Shown here: positions 8,855-17,067 of the stretch, in pieces
Position numbering within the stretch: the stretch's first letter is position 1
How the letters are laid out: every line of letters starts with the position of its first letter
Assembly (NCBI RefSeq): GCF_023501975.1
Contig: NZ_JAMFLH010000001.1
Location: forward strand, 124,001-188,000
Direction of reading: 5' to 3'
Source of the DNA: Altererythrobacter sp. KTW20L
Lineage (GTDB): Bacteria; Pseudomonadota; Alphaproteobacteria; Sphingomonadales; Sphingomonadaceae
Length of the DNA: 64,000 nucleotides
Notes under the pieces: generated by a model
What the model was told of the DNA's origin: nothing
What the model saw: only the letters and a program-made list of their open reading frames with translations
Databases searched by the model: none
Translations under genes and position numbers: made by a program

Positions 8855-9073
8855 TTATGGACAGGCGTTGGTGTAGAACCAGAGAATATTGTTGGTGACT
8901 TCTCCGTACGACTGAACCGTAACCCCTTGGCAGTTCAGTTCGTAGCCGACGATGTTTCCATAATCGTCGAGATAGATGATGTCGAATCCGGGCGCTGCGT
9001 AGGCAGGGGTTGCAGCAAGAAGCCCAGTAATAACACCTAAAACACCCAACCACTTTTTTGCAGTCTTAATCAT
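8855..9073 (-). CDS. Small secreted protein, DUF6289-like
   Basis: A 72-residue protein with a signal peptide (MIKTAKKWLGVLGVITGLLA, cleaved after AYA-A) and a mature part of about 43 residues rich in Tyr and Gly with two cysteines (ELNCQG and NACP end). The layout resembles small DUF6289 proteins, but I cannot confirm that. ATG 9073 follows GAGGAGAG; the frame is open upstream but without coding character. Its base composition is visibly more AT-rich than its neighbours, which hints at recent acquisition. It is divergent from the DUF4349 gene. Confidence 0.65.
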   Translation of the reverse strand: MIKTAKKWLGVLGVITGLLAATPAYAAPGFDIIYLDDYGNIVGYELNCQGVTVQSYGEVTNNILWFYTNACP

Positions 9074-9258
9074 CAGTCCTCTCCTCATAGTCGGAGCGAC
9101 TCGATATTTGGAGTCGCCTCCGGAAGTCATGCTATCGACTCGAAAAGGCACCGCAACAACTATATCATTCATATTTGTATCGAAGGCAGACCGCGAGCCG
9201 TGCTCTTGCTTGACACGGTTCCAGCGCATCATCAGTCTCGTCCGCGAGGAGACGGGGG

Positions 9259-10257
9259 ATGCGGAAGGCCACTCTATTTGCGGGCGTGCTGTCCCTGCTG
9301 GCCAGCGGGTGCAGCGACACGAGGCAATCCCCCCGAGAAGATCGCGTCCACACCGAACCTGCTGGAGGTGCGCCGCAGAATCAGTTCGGCTTCATGGAGG
9401 CTACAGCAAGTCCCAGCCTGTTCCGATCGGGCGGCGATGCGGTGCGATCCGCGGCACAGGTGTCCCTGTCAAATGCCCACTCCGAACCGGGTGCCCCCCG
9501 CCCCCAGGCCGCCCCCGTCACGACACCGATGATCGCCTACAACTATTCCTGGGGTTATCAGGTCGATGCCAACGACCTGCCCACCCTCCAGCAGCGCCAC
9601 CGAGAGCTGTGCGAAGGCATGGGCGAGAGATGCCGAGTACTGGAGGTCTCGCAGTCGGGGAACGACGATTACGGCTATGGCGAGATGCGGCTGCAGGTTG
9701 CCGCCGGCGATGCCAACGGGTTTGCAGAACAATTGGAATCAGCAACCGACGGTCTCGATGCCAAGCAGATCTCATCGGCGGTCACCGGCGAAGACCTGAC
9801 CGAGGACATCATTGATACCGAAGCCCGCGTGGCGGCCCGAACCGCCCTGCGTGATCGCTTGATGGATGTTCTTCGCAACCGGCAGGGGTCGGTGGGCGAC
9901 CTTGTCGAGGCCGAGCGCGGCGTAGCCGAGGTCAACGAGGAACTCGACGCGGCCACCAACCTCCTAGCCCACATGCGCAACCGCATCGCCTATAGCGATG
10001 TAAACATCGTCTATGATCCGGAGATGGGCCGCTACAATGTCGGCTTCCTGGCGCCAATCGCCTATGCCTTCGATGCCATCGGATCGACACTGGGCGTCGT
10101 CATCGCAGGGCTGATCTATCTGACCGTAGCACTTATTCCCATCACCCTGTTCCTGCTGGCGTTTCGATGGGTGTGGCGCAAGACGCGGTTTCGTCTCAGC
10201 TTCAGGCGCGAGGAAAAGACGGGGAGTCTGGCGGGGACCGAAGGAGAGTCTGCCTAA
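9259..10257 (+). CDS. DUF4349 domain lipoprotein
   Basis: A 332-residue membrane-anchored protein. A lipobox (LLASGC, lipidation at C18) opens it, and a hydrophobic segment near 270-300 (GVVIAGLIYLTVALIPITLF) followed by a basic tail puts the C-terminus across the inner membrane. The middle carries the DUF4349 pattern: EMRLQVAAGDANGFAEQL, then a helical coiled-coil stretch (VGDLVEAERGVAEVNEEL) and an anti-sigma-like end. Function is unknown. ATG 9259 follows GAGGAGACGGGGG. Confidence 0.85.
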   Translation: MRKATLFAGVLSLLASGCSDTRQSPREDRVHTEPAGGAPQNQFGFMEATASPSLFRSGGDAVRSAAQVSLSNAHSEPGAPRPQAAPVTTPMIAYNYSWGYQVDANDLPTLQQRHRELCEGMGERCRVLEVSQSGNDDYGYGEMRLQVAAGDANGFAEQLESATDGLDAKQISSAVTGEDLTEDIIDTEARVAARTALRDRLMDVLRNRQGSVGDLVEAERGVAEVNEELDAATNLLAHMRNRIAYSDVNIVYDPEMGRYNVGFLAPIAYAFDAIGSTLGVVIAGLIYLTVALIPITLFLLAFRWVWRKTRFRLSFRREEKTGSLAGTEGESA

Positions 10258-10616
10258 GACCCCTGCATATCGTGGCTGTCGCGCGGGATGCGCACTTCCA
10301 TGCCGTCCAGTTCCTCGGTCAGCAGGATCTGGCAGGACAGGCGGCTGGTAGCGGCGAGGTCTGCGGCGAGGTCGAGCATGTCTTCCTCGTCCTCGCTGGC
10401 AGGCGGCAGTTTGGCGAACCAGTCACGCCCCACGATAACGTGGCAGGTGGAGCAGGCCATCTGGCCCTCGCAGGTGCCTTCCAGCGGCATGGCGGCGGCC
10501 TGGGCCACTTCCAACAGGCGGTCGCCCGGCTGGCCCTCGGCCTCTACCCTGTCGCCGTCGCGCGTGATGAAGGTGATCTTGATCGGTCTTATCCCGTTAT
10601 TGCTGCGACGCAGCAC
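10254..10616 (-). CDS. [2Fe-2S] ferredoxin (adrenodoxin type)
   Basis: A plant/vertebrate-type 2Fe-2S ferredoxin. The cluster ligands are in CEGQMACSTC and the distal SRLSCQILLTEELDG motif, and a CHVIV segment follows the third Cys as in adrenodoxin-type ferredoxins that serve Fe-S assembly. Homologues begin near KITFITRDG. The nearest ordinary start in frame is GTG 10616, inside the upstream desulfurase gene and adding a non-homologous tail. A non-standard ATC at 10583 would give exactly MKITFI. I give the GTG start but doubt it. It is last in the operon with two cysteine desulfurases and likely supplies electrons or takes part in cluster assembly. Confidence 0.85.
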   Translation of the reverse strand: MLRRSNNGIRPIKITFITRDGDRVEAEGQPGDRLLEVAQAAAMPLEGTCEGQMACSTCHVIVGRDWFAKLPPASEDEEDMLDLAADLAATSRLSCQILLTEELDGMEVRIPRDSHDMQGS

Positions 10617-11673
10617 GAATAAGCTTTTCGGCGGCGGCTTCAAGGTCTTCCAGCGTGGTATAGCGCCCGAAACCGAGGCGGATCGATGATTTCGCTTGCG
10701 GCTCGGTCAGGCCCAGGGCGCGCAGCACGTGGCTGGGGCGCCCTGATCCGCTGGCGCAGGCCGACCCGGCAGAGAACATCACATCGCGGCAATCGCTCAT
10801 CAGGCGGGCGACATCGAGGCCTTCGAGCCTCAAGTTGAGGTTGCCGTGCCAGCGCTGCTCAGCGCTGCCGTTGAGCGTCCACCCGGCGAACAGGTCGCGC
10901 GCGCGGGTCCACAGTATTTCGACATGGGCCGCGTCTTCCTCCCGCCGCTCCACCGCCAGTTTCGCCGCCGCGCCGAACCCGGCGCAGAGTGCGGGGCTGA
11001 GGGTGCCGGAACGCAAGCCCTGTTCCTGCCCGCCGCCGTGGATGAACGGGCGCAATTCCACGCCGTCCCGGATCCACAGCGCGCCGACGCCCTTGGGGCC
11101 GTGCAACTTGTGGGCCGAGACCGCGATCATATCCGCAAAGGCAGGCGGGGCCAGCTTGCCCGCACCTTGCACCGCATCGCACAGGCACAGCGCGCCGGCC
11201 TCGCGCAATCGCGCGAACAGGGCATCGACCGGCTGGATAGTGCCAATCTCGTTGTTGACCTGCATCACCGCCACAAGCTGGCGGCGATCGGGCAACGGTG
11301 CGGCGGCATCAATCAGGCCTTCGGAATTGACCGGCAGGATCGTCGCGTTGGGATCCCACTCCTGCATCGTGGCATCGAGCACTGCAGCGTGTTCGATCGC
11401 CGATACAGCCATCATCCGGGCATTGCTGCCGAAAATCGCCATGTTGATCGCCTCGGTCGCGCTGCCGGTGAATACCACGCGCCCGCCTGCCGGAAACAGC
11501 ATGGCCACCCGCTCGCGCGCCAGTTCCACCGCCGCCACTGCGCTTCGGCCCATGCGGTGGGGACTGTGCGGGTTGCCGAATGTGTCGCTGTCCGGCCCGC
11601 CCAGCCAGCGCAGCATCTCCTCCCGCGCTTCGGGTGCGAGAGGGGTGGTGGCCTGGTAATCGAGGTAGGTCAT
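10597..11673 (-). CDS. Cysteine desulfurase (NifS/IscS family), second copy
   Basis: A 358-residue PLP enzyme that takes sulfur from cysteine. It shows the PLP-lysine motif SAHKLHGPKGVGAL, the N-terminal YLDYQATTPL and the mobile loop with catalytic cysteine SAGSACASGSGRPSHVL. ATG 11673 overlaps the upstream desulfurase stop as ATGA, so the two are translationally coupled. Its 3' end overlaps the open frame of the ferredoxin gene. Sequence differs clearly from the first copy, so this is an old duplication, not a recent one. Confidence 0.92.
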   Translation of the reverse strand: MTYLDYQATTPLAPEAREEMLRWLGGPDSDTFGNPHSPHRMGRSAVAAVELARERVAMLFPAGGRVVFTGSATEAINMAIFGSNARMMAVSAIEHAAVLDATMQEWDPNATILPVNSEGLIDAAAPLPDRRQLVAVMQVNNEIGTIQPVDALFARLREAGALCLCDAVQGAGKLAPPAFADMIAVSAHKLHGPKGVGALWIRDGVELRPFIHGGGQEQGLRSGTLSPALCAGFGAAAKLAVERREEDAAHVEILWTRARDLFAGWTLNGSAEQRWHGNLNLRLEGLDVARLMSDCRDVMFSAGSACASGSGRPSHVLRALGLTEPQAKSSIRLGFGRYTTLEDLEAAAEKLIRAASQQ

Positions 11674-12695
11674 GGGATCGACTTCCACGCCGCCATGAAG
11701 GCATCGAGGTCGGCGGGCGTGGTGTTCCAGCCCAGGCTGACGCGGATCGTGCGCTGCGCCTCGCCCGCTGCCATGCCCATGGCGGAAAGCACGCGGCTGG
11801 GCTTGAGCGAGCCGGAGGAGCACGCACTGCCGGCCGACACGGCAAAGCCCATCGCATCCAGCTTGATGACCATCACCTGCGCGCTCAACTGTGCGTGGGT
11901 GAGCGCGAGGATATGGTCGGCGCGACGCTCTATCGGCAGCAGGCTTTCGGCCAGCCCGGCGGCGAATTCGGCCCGCTGCGCCGGTGTGGTTGCCCAGTCG
12001 CCAGCTTCAAGCGCAGCGGCAAAGCCCATGGCAGCAGGCAGGTTCTCGGTCCCCCGGCGATAGCCGCGCTCATGACCGCCGCTCGGCTCCAGCAGGGCAT
12101 AGTCGCGCAGCAGCAGCGCGCCGATTCCCACCGGGCCGCCCAGCTTGTGCGCCGATACCACGACCATGTCGGCAGCAGGCAGCGCTATCCTCCCCGCGCT
12201 TTGCGAGGCATCGGCCAGCCACAGTCCGCCTGCGCGGTGGACGGTTTCAGCCAGGACAGCCTCGTCCTGCATGGCGCCGGTTTCGGAATTGACCGTCTGC
12301 ACGGCCACCAGCGGGTTCTCACGTTGGACAGCTTCGGCCAGGACGTCGCGATCCAGCACTCCGCTCGACAGGACCGACAAGCGCTCGGCATCGGGCGCGG
12401 CGGCCAGCACTGCATCATGCTCGACTGCACTTATGAGGCGTGCACCGGCCTTCGCCCGGCCCAGCGCAATGGCCAGAGCCTCGCTCGCGCCGCTGGTGAA
12501 GATGACCTCGCCCTGCCAGCCGAGTGCCGCTTTCACCCGCGCCCGCGCGTCCTCCAGTGCCGCCTTGGCCCTCCTGCCTTCAGCGTGCGGGCTGGACGGG
12601 TTGGCCCAGATCGCAAAGCCCTCCTCCATCGCCGCGCGGGCTTCGGGGCGCAGCGGGCTGGTGGCGGCGTGGTCGAGATATATGCGCTGGGAGAT
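11670..12695 (-). CDS. Cysteine desulfurase (NifS/IscS family), first copy, probable AUC start
   Basis: A PLP-dependent cysteine desulfurase with PLP lysine in SAHKLGGPVGIGAL and catalytic cysteine in SAGSACSSGSLKPSRVL. The conserved N-terminus RIYLDHAATSPLRPEA is encoded, but no ATG, GTG or TTG lies between it and the in-frame stop at 12705-12707. The first ATG (12629) would remove that conserved segment. An ATC at 12695 sits 6 nt after a GAGGT ribosome site and gives M-SQRIYLDHAATSPL, so I infer an AUC start. It heads an operon with the second desulfurase and the ferredoxin, and is divergent from the hydrolase gene. Confidence 0.85.
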   Translation of the reverse strand: MSQRIYLDHAATSPLRPEARAAMEEGFAIWANPSSPHAEGRRAKAALEDARARVKAALGWQGEVIFTSGASEALAIALGRAKAGARLISAVEHDAVLAAAPDAERLSVLSSGVLDRDVLAEAVQRENPLVAVQTVNSETGAMQDEAVLAETVHRAGGLWLADASQSAGRIALPAADMVVVSAHKLGGPVGIGALLLRDYALLEPSGGHERGYRRGTENLPAAMGFAAALEAGDWATTPAQRAEFAAGLAESLLPIERRADHILALTHAQLSAQVMVIKLDAMGFAVSAGSACSSGSLKPSRVLSAMGMAAGEAQRTIRVSLGWNTTPADLDAFMAAWKSIP

Positions 12696-12701
12696 TGGGC
12701 T

Positions 12702-12706
12702 ACCTC
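12702..12706 (-). promoter_or_regulatory. Shine-Dalgarno GAGGT placing a non-AUG start
   Basis: On the minus strand GAGGT is followed by 6 nt and then ATC at 12695-12693. No standard start codon is within reach. This spacing is the main evidence for the AUC start of the first desulfurase. Confidence 0.5.
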
Positions 12707-12805
12707 AGGGAATAATTGCGAAATGGCGGTGACTTCCTATATAGCCCCCCTCTTCCGCCGCGCCACCCGCACGGCCAAACCCATTGCATATAGAGCCCTG
12801 ACACC

Positions 12806-13462
12806 ATGCCCCACGTGATCTTTCCCGGCCCCGAAGGCCGCCTCGAAGGACGTTTCTCCCCCGGCCCGCGTCCGCGCGCACCCGTGGCGATGATCCTGCA
12901 CCCGCACAGCCAGGGCGGCGGCACGATGAACGATCGCATCGTGCAGATGATGTATCGCAATTTCGTCGATCGCGGCTTTGCCACCCTGCGCTTCAACTTC
13001 CGCGGCGTGGGCCGCAGCCAGGGCAGCTTCGACAACGGCATCGGCGAACTGTCCGATGCGGCGGCCGCGCTCGACTGGGTGCAGTCGATCCATCCGGAGG
13101 CTTCGGTCACCTGGATCGGCGGCGTGTCCTTCGGCGCGCTGATCGGCATGCAATTGCTGATGCGCCGCCCGGAAATCCGCGGCTTCATCTCGGTCGCCCC
13201 GCCGGCCAACATGTATGATTTCAGCTTCCTGGCCCCCTGCCCCGCCAGCGGCATCTTCATCCAGGGCACGGCCGATACCGTGGTCCAGCCGGTCAGCGTG
13301 ACCAAGCTGGTCGAAAAGCTCCGCACGCAGAAGCACATCACCATCCACCACGACGAGATCCCGCGCGCCAACCACTTCTTCGAGAACGAGCTGGATGAAC
13401 TGCGCGCCTCGATGGACAAATACCTGGATTTCCGGCTCAACCCGTCCTGCCCGATCACCTGA
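12806..13462 (+). CDS. Alpha/beta hydrolase (COG2945 type)
   Basis: A 218-residue small alpha/beta hydrolase. The nucleophile elbow is IGGVSFGALIG, with an HPHSQGGGTMND oxyanion region and a GTADTVVQP acid and PRANHFF histidine segment. This subgroup is often beside Fe-S (suf) genes in sphingomonads, which matches the divergent desulfurase operon here. Substrate unknown. ATG 12806 is the start that gives the family N-terminus (PHVIFPGPEGRLEG). Confidence 0.88.
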   Translation: MPHVIFPGPEGRLEGRFSPGPRPRAPVAMILHPHSQGGGTMNDRIVQMMYRNFVDRGFATLRFNFRGVGRSQGSFDNGIGELSDAAAALDWVQSIHPEASVTWIGGVSFGALIGMQLLMRRPEIRGFISVAPPANMYDFSFLAPCPASGIFIQGTADTVVQPVSVTKLVEKLRTQKHITIHHDEIPRANHFFENELDELRASMDKYLDFRLNPSCPIT

Positions 13463-13475
13463 TTTACCGGCCAGA

Positions 13476-13527
13476 TTGATACAAGTGCGATCCGCCCCGC
13501 AGGCGGGAAAGAAGACGCTTGTATCAA
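13476..13527. promoter_or_regulatory. Inverted repeat upstream of tonB (operator or hairpin)
   Basis: TTGATACAAG (13476-13485) and CTTGTATCAA (13518-13527) are exact inverted copies, with a second GC-rich pair (CCGCC/GGCGG) inside. It lies just after the hydrolase stop and 86 bp before the tonB start. It has no T tract, so it may be an operator rather than a terminator. Confidence 0.5.
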
Positions 13528-13612
13528 ATTGTAGCAAGATGTAATGTTACACTATCACGCGGAAGACTCGCACTCAATGACGGGTCTCCGACCGGGAAAG
13601 GAGTGTAGCAGA

Positions 13613-14287
13613 ATGGCTTATCTCGACGACCACACGCACAACCACAAGCGGATCGCCGGCCTGTCGGGCGTGGCGGCAGTCCACCTCGTCCTGGCCTTCG
13701 GGCTGGCGACGGGCCTTACCATCACCGGCTTCAAGAAGGAGAAGGACGAGCCGATCCCCACGGTCTTCATCGACATGCCCACCCCGACACCCACGCGCAC
13801 GCCGGAGGCGCAGCCGACCGAAAGTGTGACGCGCACCCTGCCGACCGTGCCCGACAGGGCGATCGACATCACCCGGAACCACCCGTTCGAAACCACCATC
13901 GACTTCCCTGATCGCGATATCGTCGAACTGGTTGTCCCCAGCGTGCCGGATATCGGGCCGATCACCATGCCCACCACCATGCCCACGGTCGCGCCAAAGT
14001 CAGCGGTCCCGCGCAATGGGCCAACCGGATGGGTGACCAACGCCGACTATCCGCGCCGCGGCATCACGCAGGGGCTGGAGGGCGATGTCACCTATATGCT
14101 GGACGTGGGCCTCAACGGCCGCGCCACGGCCTGCCGCATCGTGAGTTCCAGCGGGCACAGCGTGCTTGACCAAGCAACCTGCCGCCTGATCGAACGGCGC
14201 GCACGGTTCGATCCGGCCACCGACCGCACCGGAGCACAGGTGGCGGGCACCTATCGCGGCGCGGTAAGCTGGACGATACCCGACTGA
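13613..14287 (+). CDS. TonB-family energy transducer
   Basis: A 224-residue TonB-like protein: a short cytoplasmic N-terminus, one membrane segment (GVAAVHLVLAFGLATGLTIT), a Pro/Thr-rich periplasmic spacer (TPTPTRTPEAQPTES), and a TonB C-terminal domain with the NADYPRRG, LEGDVTYMLDVGLNGR and CRIVSSSGHSVLD motifs. It transmits proton-motive energy to outer-membrane receptors. exbB and exbD are not next to it. ATG 13613 follows AAAGGAG. An inverted repeat upstream may carry its control. Confidence 0.9.
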   Translation: MAYLDDHTHNHKRIAGLSGVAAVHLVLAFGLATGLTITGFKKEKDEPIPTVFIDMPTPTPTRTPEAQPTESVTRTLPTVPDRAIDITRNHPFETTIDFPDRDIVELVVPSVPDIGPITMPTTMPTVAPKSAVPRNGPTGWVTNADYPRRGITQGLEGDVTYMLDVGLNGRATACRIVSSSGHSVLDQATCRLIERRARFDPATDRTGAQVAGTYRGAVSWTIPD

Positions 14288-14292
14288 TCCGC

Positions 14293-14526
14293 TCAGCCGG
14301 TGGCGCTGCCTGTCGCAGTGTCACCGGCCCCCTCACCGGCAGTCTCACCGGCAGCAGGCTCGGGCACAGGGATGGTCCAGATCACCACATTGGCCAGCAT
14401 GATAAAGGCCAGCAGCGCCATCAGCAGCGCCTGCTTGGTCGCCTTCTGCTTGCGCCACAGGTAGAATGCGCCGGCCAGCAGGGCCAGGGCGGCAAGCATG
14501 GTGATCGAAGGGACGAAACCGGACAT
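14293..14526 (-). CDS. Small hypothetical membrane protein
   Basis: A 77-residue protein with two predicted membrane helices (MLAALALLAGAFYLW and ALLMALLAFIMLANVVIW) joined by a basic loop (RKQKATKQ), and an acidic Gly/Ala/Thr tail (GETAGEGAGDTATG). It converges with tonB, 5 bp from its stop. I recognise no family. Confidence 0.65.
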   Translation of the reverse strand: MSGFVPSITMLAALALLAGAFYLWRKQKATKQALLMALLAFIMLANVVIWTIPVPEPAAGETAGEGAGDTATGSATG

Positions 14527-14636
14527 AGCCGCACCTTAGGGCCGGGTGATAAATCCCGCCAGTGCCTTTCAAGAGGCAGGTCATCCAAATTGGTTACATT
14601 CGGGCTTCCGGAAAACCAAACCGGTGCCTTATAGAC

Positions 14637-14667
14637 AAAAGGCGTCAGATCGTTCCGACGCCTTTTG
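14637..14667 (-). terminator. Rho-independent terminator after the YidB-like gene
   Basis: GGCGTC (14641-14646) pairs with GACGCC (14657-14662). On the minus strand it is followed by TTTT. It ends the transcript of the YidB-like gene. Confidence 0.8.
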
Positions 14668-14704
14668 CTTGCCATCGCACGGGAACAGCGTTCCCCGTTC
14701 GTGG

Positions 14705-15067
14705 TTATTTCTTGCCGAACAGCCCGCTTGCGAAGCCGGCGATGTCGTTCAGCGGATTGCCGTCGCCGTCGCGGTCGAGCATGTCGAGCAGGCCCTTGGC
14801 CTGGGGGTTGTTCTCCAGCATCGAGGCGAAACTGGTCAGCGACCCCTCGCCGCCGATCTGGCTGACGATCTGGTTTAGCACCGAGGTATCGAGCCCGGTC
14901 TGCGCCGAGGCCAGCTCCACCGTATCGCCCTGCATCTGGTGCGAGCGGCCCAGCGCGGCGATGGCCTTTTCGGCCATGGCGGGCGAGATACCGACCTTTT
15001 CGGCCAGGTTCACCACGTCATCCGGCGAGCCGGCGATGCCTTTGAGAATGCCATCAAAAATACCCAT
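14705..15067 (-). CDS. YidB/DUF937-like protein
   Basis: A 120-residue soluble helical protein resembling the YidB family of unknown function. Features are the N-terminal MGIFDGILKGIAGS, an internal LNQIVSQIGGEG, and a C-terminal LDRDGDGNPLNDIAG that looks like a calcium-loop pattern, ending in GLFGKK. ATG 15067 gives the family start; the upstream open frame has no coding character. It is downstream of pckA on the same strand but 157 bp away. Confidence 0.75.
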   Translation of the reverse strand: MGIFDGILKGIAGSPDDVVNLAEKVGISPAMAEKAIAALGRSHQMQGDTVELASAQTGLDTSVLNQIVSQIGGEGSLTSFASMLENNPQAKGLLDMLDRDGDGNPLNDIAGFASGLFGKK

Positions 15068-15224
15068 GCCCGTTCTCCCTTGTGCGATCCTGTGCGGTCG
15101 CGACTCCGCTTCTGCCGATGATGGACCCTGCGCGCGTTGGCGCAAGTCAAAACGCCGCGCCGGCGCAACGAAAAAGGGACGGCAACCTTTCGGCGCCGCC
15201 CCCTTGCACTCAAGTCCGTTAAGG

Positions 15225-16820
15225 TCAGGCCGTCTGCGGGGCTGCCTGGCGCACGCCTTCATCGACATAGTCGGTAAACTGCACGAAGTTGTCCACGAAC
15301 AGCTGGACCAGCTTTTGTGCGGTGACATCGTATTCGGCCGGGTCCGCCCAGGTCGTACGCGGATCGAGGATGGCCGTGTCCACGCCGGGCACTGCCACGG
15401 GAACGTCGAAGCCGAAGTTCTCGTCCTTGCGGAATTCGACATTGTTCAGCGATCCGTCGAGCGCTGCATTGAGCAGGGCGCGGGTGGCCTTGATCGGCAT
15501 GCGCTTGCCCACGCCGTACTTGCCGCCGGTCCAGCCAGTGTTGACCAGCCAGCACTGGGCATTGCCTTCGGCGATGCGCTTTTTCAGGAGGTTGCCATAG
15601 ACGCTGGGGTGGCGCGGCATGAAGGCGGCACCAAAGCAGGTGGAGAAGGTGGCTTCCGGCTCGGTCACGCCTATTTCGGTGCCGGCGACCTTGGCGGTAT
15701 AGCCCGACAGGAAGTAGTACATCGCCTGGTCGGCGGTCAGCCGCGCGATGGGAGGCAGAACGCCAAAGGCATCGGCGGTCAGCATGATTACGTTCGACGG
15801 GGCCGGGCCGAGGTTCTTCTCGCTGGTATTGGGGATGAACTCGATCGGATAGGCCCCGCGGGTGTTCTCGGTCTTGCTCTTGTCGGTGAAGTCCAGCTCG
15901 CGCGTGTCCGCATCCATCGCCACGTTCTCGAGGATGGTGCCGAACATCTTGGTGGTGGCGTAGATTTCCGGCTCGCCCTCGGCCGACAGGTCGATCATCT
16001 TGGCGTAGCAGCCGCCTTCGAAATTGAACACGGCCTGGTCCGACCAGCCATGCTCGTCATCGCCGATCAGCGTGCGGCTGGCATCGGCCGACAGTGTGGT
16101 CTTGCCGGTGCCCGACAGGCCGAAGAAGATCGCGCTCTTGCCGTCGGCGCCGATGTTGGCCGAACAGTGCATCGGCATCACGCCCTGGGCCGGAAGCAGG
16201 AAATTCAGCAGGCCGAACACGCCCTTCTTCATCTCGCCCGAATATTCGGTGTTGCCGATAAGGATCAGCTTGTCGGTGAAGTTTACCGCGATCACCGTGT
16301 CGCTGCGGCAGCCGTGGCGCGCCGGATCGGCCTTGAAGCTTGGCAGGTTGATGATGGTATATTCGGGATCGAACGACGCCACCTCGTCAGCCGTGGGGCG
16401 CACCAGCAGGGTGCGCACGAAAAGGCTGTGCCAGGCCATCTGGGTGATCACGCGCACGTTGACGCGATATTCCGGCTGGCTGCCGCCGAACAGGTCGGCC
16501 ACGTAAAGCTCGTCCTTGTCCTTCACTGCGGCGAGGAAATCGGCCTTGAGGTTGGCCCAGTGCTCGGGCGTCATCGGCTGGTTGATTGCGCCCCAGTTGA
16601 TCGTGTCCTCGGTGATCGCATCGCGAACGACAAACTTGTCCTTCACGCTGCGGCCGGTGAACCTGCCAGTATCGACCAACAACGCGCCGTCCTTCGTCAG
16701 CTTGCCCTCGCCCTTGACCAGGGCCTGTTCGACAAGTGCCGCAGTACCCAGGTTGGCGTGGATTGTTGCAGCGGTCACGATGCCTTGGTCGGCAAGTGAA
16801 ACGGAAAGCGTCTTGGACAC
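15225..16820 (-). CDS. pckA: Phosphoenolpyruvate carboxykinase (ATP)
   Basis: A 531-residue ATP-type PEPCK that makes PEP from oxaloacetate, the entry step of gluconeogenesis. The P-loop [13 protein letters not shown] is at 234-241 and the metal/nucleotide motif LIGDDEHGW follows; [14 protein letters not shown] and the [15 protein letters not shown] segment are intact. GTG 16820 is chosen because it gives SKTLSVSL after GGGAG, and a more upstream ATG adds non-family residues. It is divergent from chvI, and this neighbourhood is conserved in alphaproteobacteria where ChvI influences pckA. Confidence 0.95.
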   Translation of the reverse strand: MSKTLSVSLADQGIVTAATIHANLGTAALVEQALVKGEGKLTKDGALLVDTGRFTGRSVKDKFVVRDAITEDTINWGAINQPMTPEHWANLKADFLAAVKDKDELYVADLFGGSQPEYRVNVRVITQMAWHSLFVRTLLVRPTADEVASFDPEYTIINLPSFKADPARHGCRSDTVIAVNFTDKLILIGNTEYSGEMKKGVFGLLNFLLPAQGVMPMHCSANIGADGKSAIFFGLSGTGKTTLSADASRTLIGDDEHGWSDQAVFNFEGGCYAKMIDLSAEGEPEIYATTKMFGTILENVAMDADTRELDFTDKSKTENTRGAYPIEFIPNTSEKNLGPAPSNVIMLTADAFGVLPPIARLTADQAMYYFLSGYTAKVAGTEIGVTEPEATFSTCFGAAFMPRHPSVYGNLLKKRIAEGNAQCWLVNTGWTGGKYGVGKRMPIKATRALLNAALDGSLNNVEFRKDENFGFDVPVAVPGVDTAILDPRTTWADPAEYDVTAQKLVQLFVDNFVQFTDYVDEGVRQAAPQTA

Positions 16821-16926
16821 TGGACGGATCTCCCGGCGGGATGTTGTGAGGGTGCAGCAAAACACGCTGGCCCCCGGTTAGGCAAGTGCCCTTAGATGGG
16901 CTAACCGCGTGCGTCAATTTACAGGG

Positions 16927-17007
16927 TTGCGACAGACCAGCCGAAAATTGCGACCAGTGCTATCGACAGCTTCGATGGTGCAGGATCAACTGCCCATTGT
17001 CTCGCAA
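16927..17007. promoter_or_regulatory. Candidate operator repeats between pckA and chvI
   Basis: TTGCGAC occurs at 16927-16933 and 16948-16954 with a 21-bp period, two helical turns, and TTGCGA occurs once more in the opposite sense at 17002-17007. This is the 247-bp shared upstream region of pckA and chvI, so repeated sites on one DNA face suit an OmpR-type dimer such as ChvI. Confidence 0.4.
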
Positions 17008-17067
17008 CCGGCTAGGCGATAGGTCCATACGGGCGGGGTATTTTGTGCGAACAGGAAGTGCGGCTTC

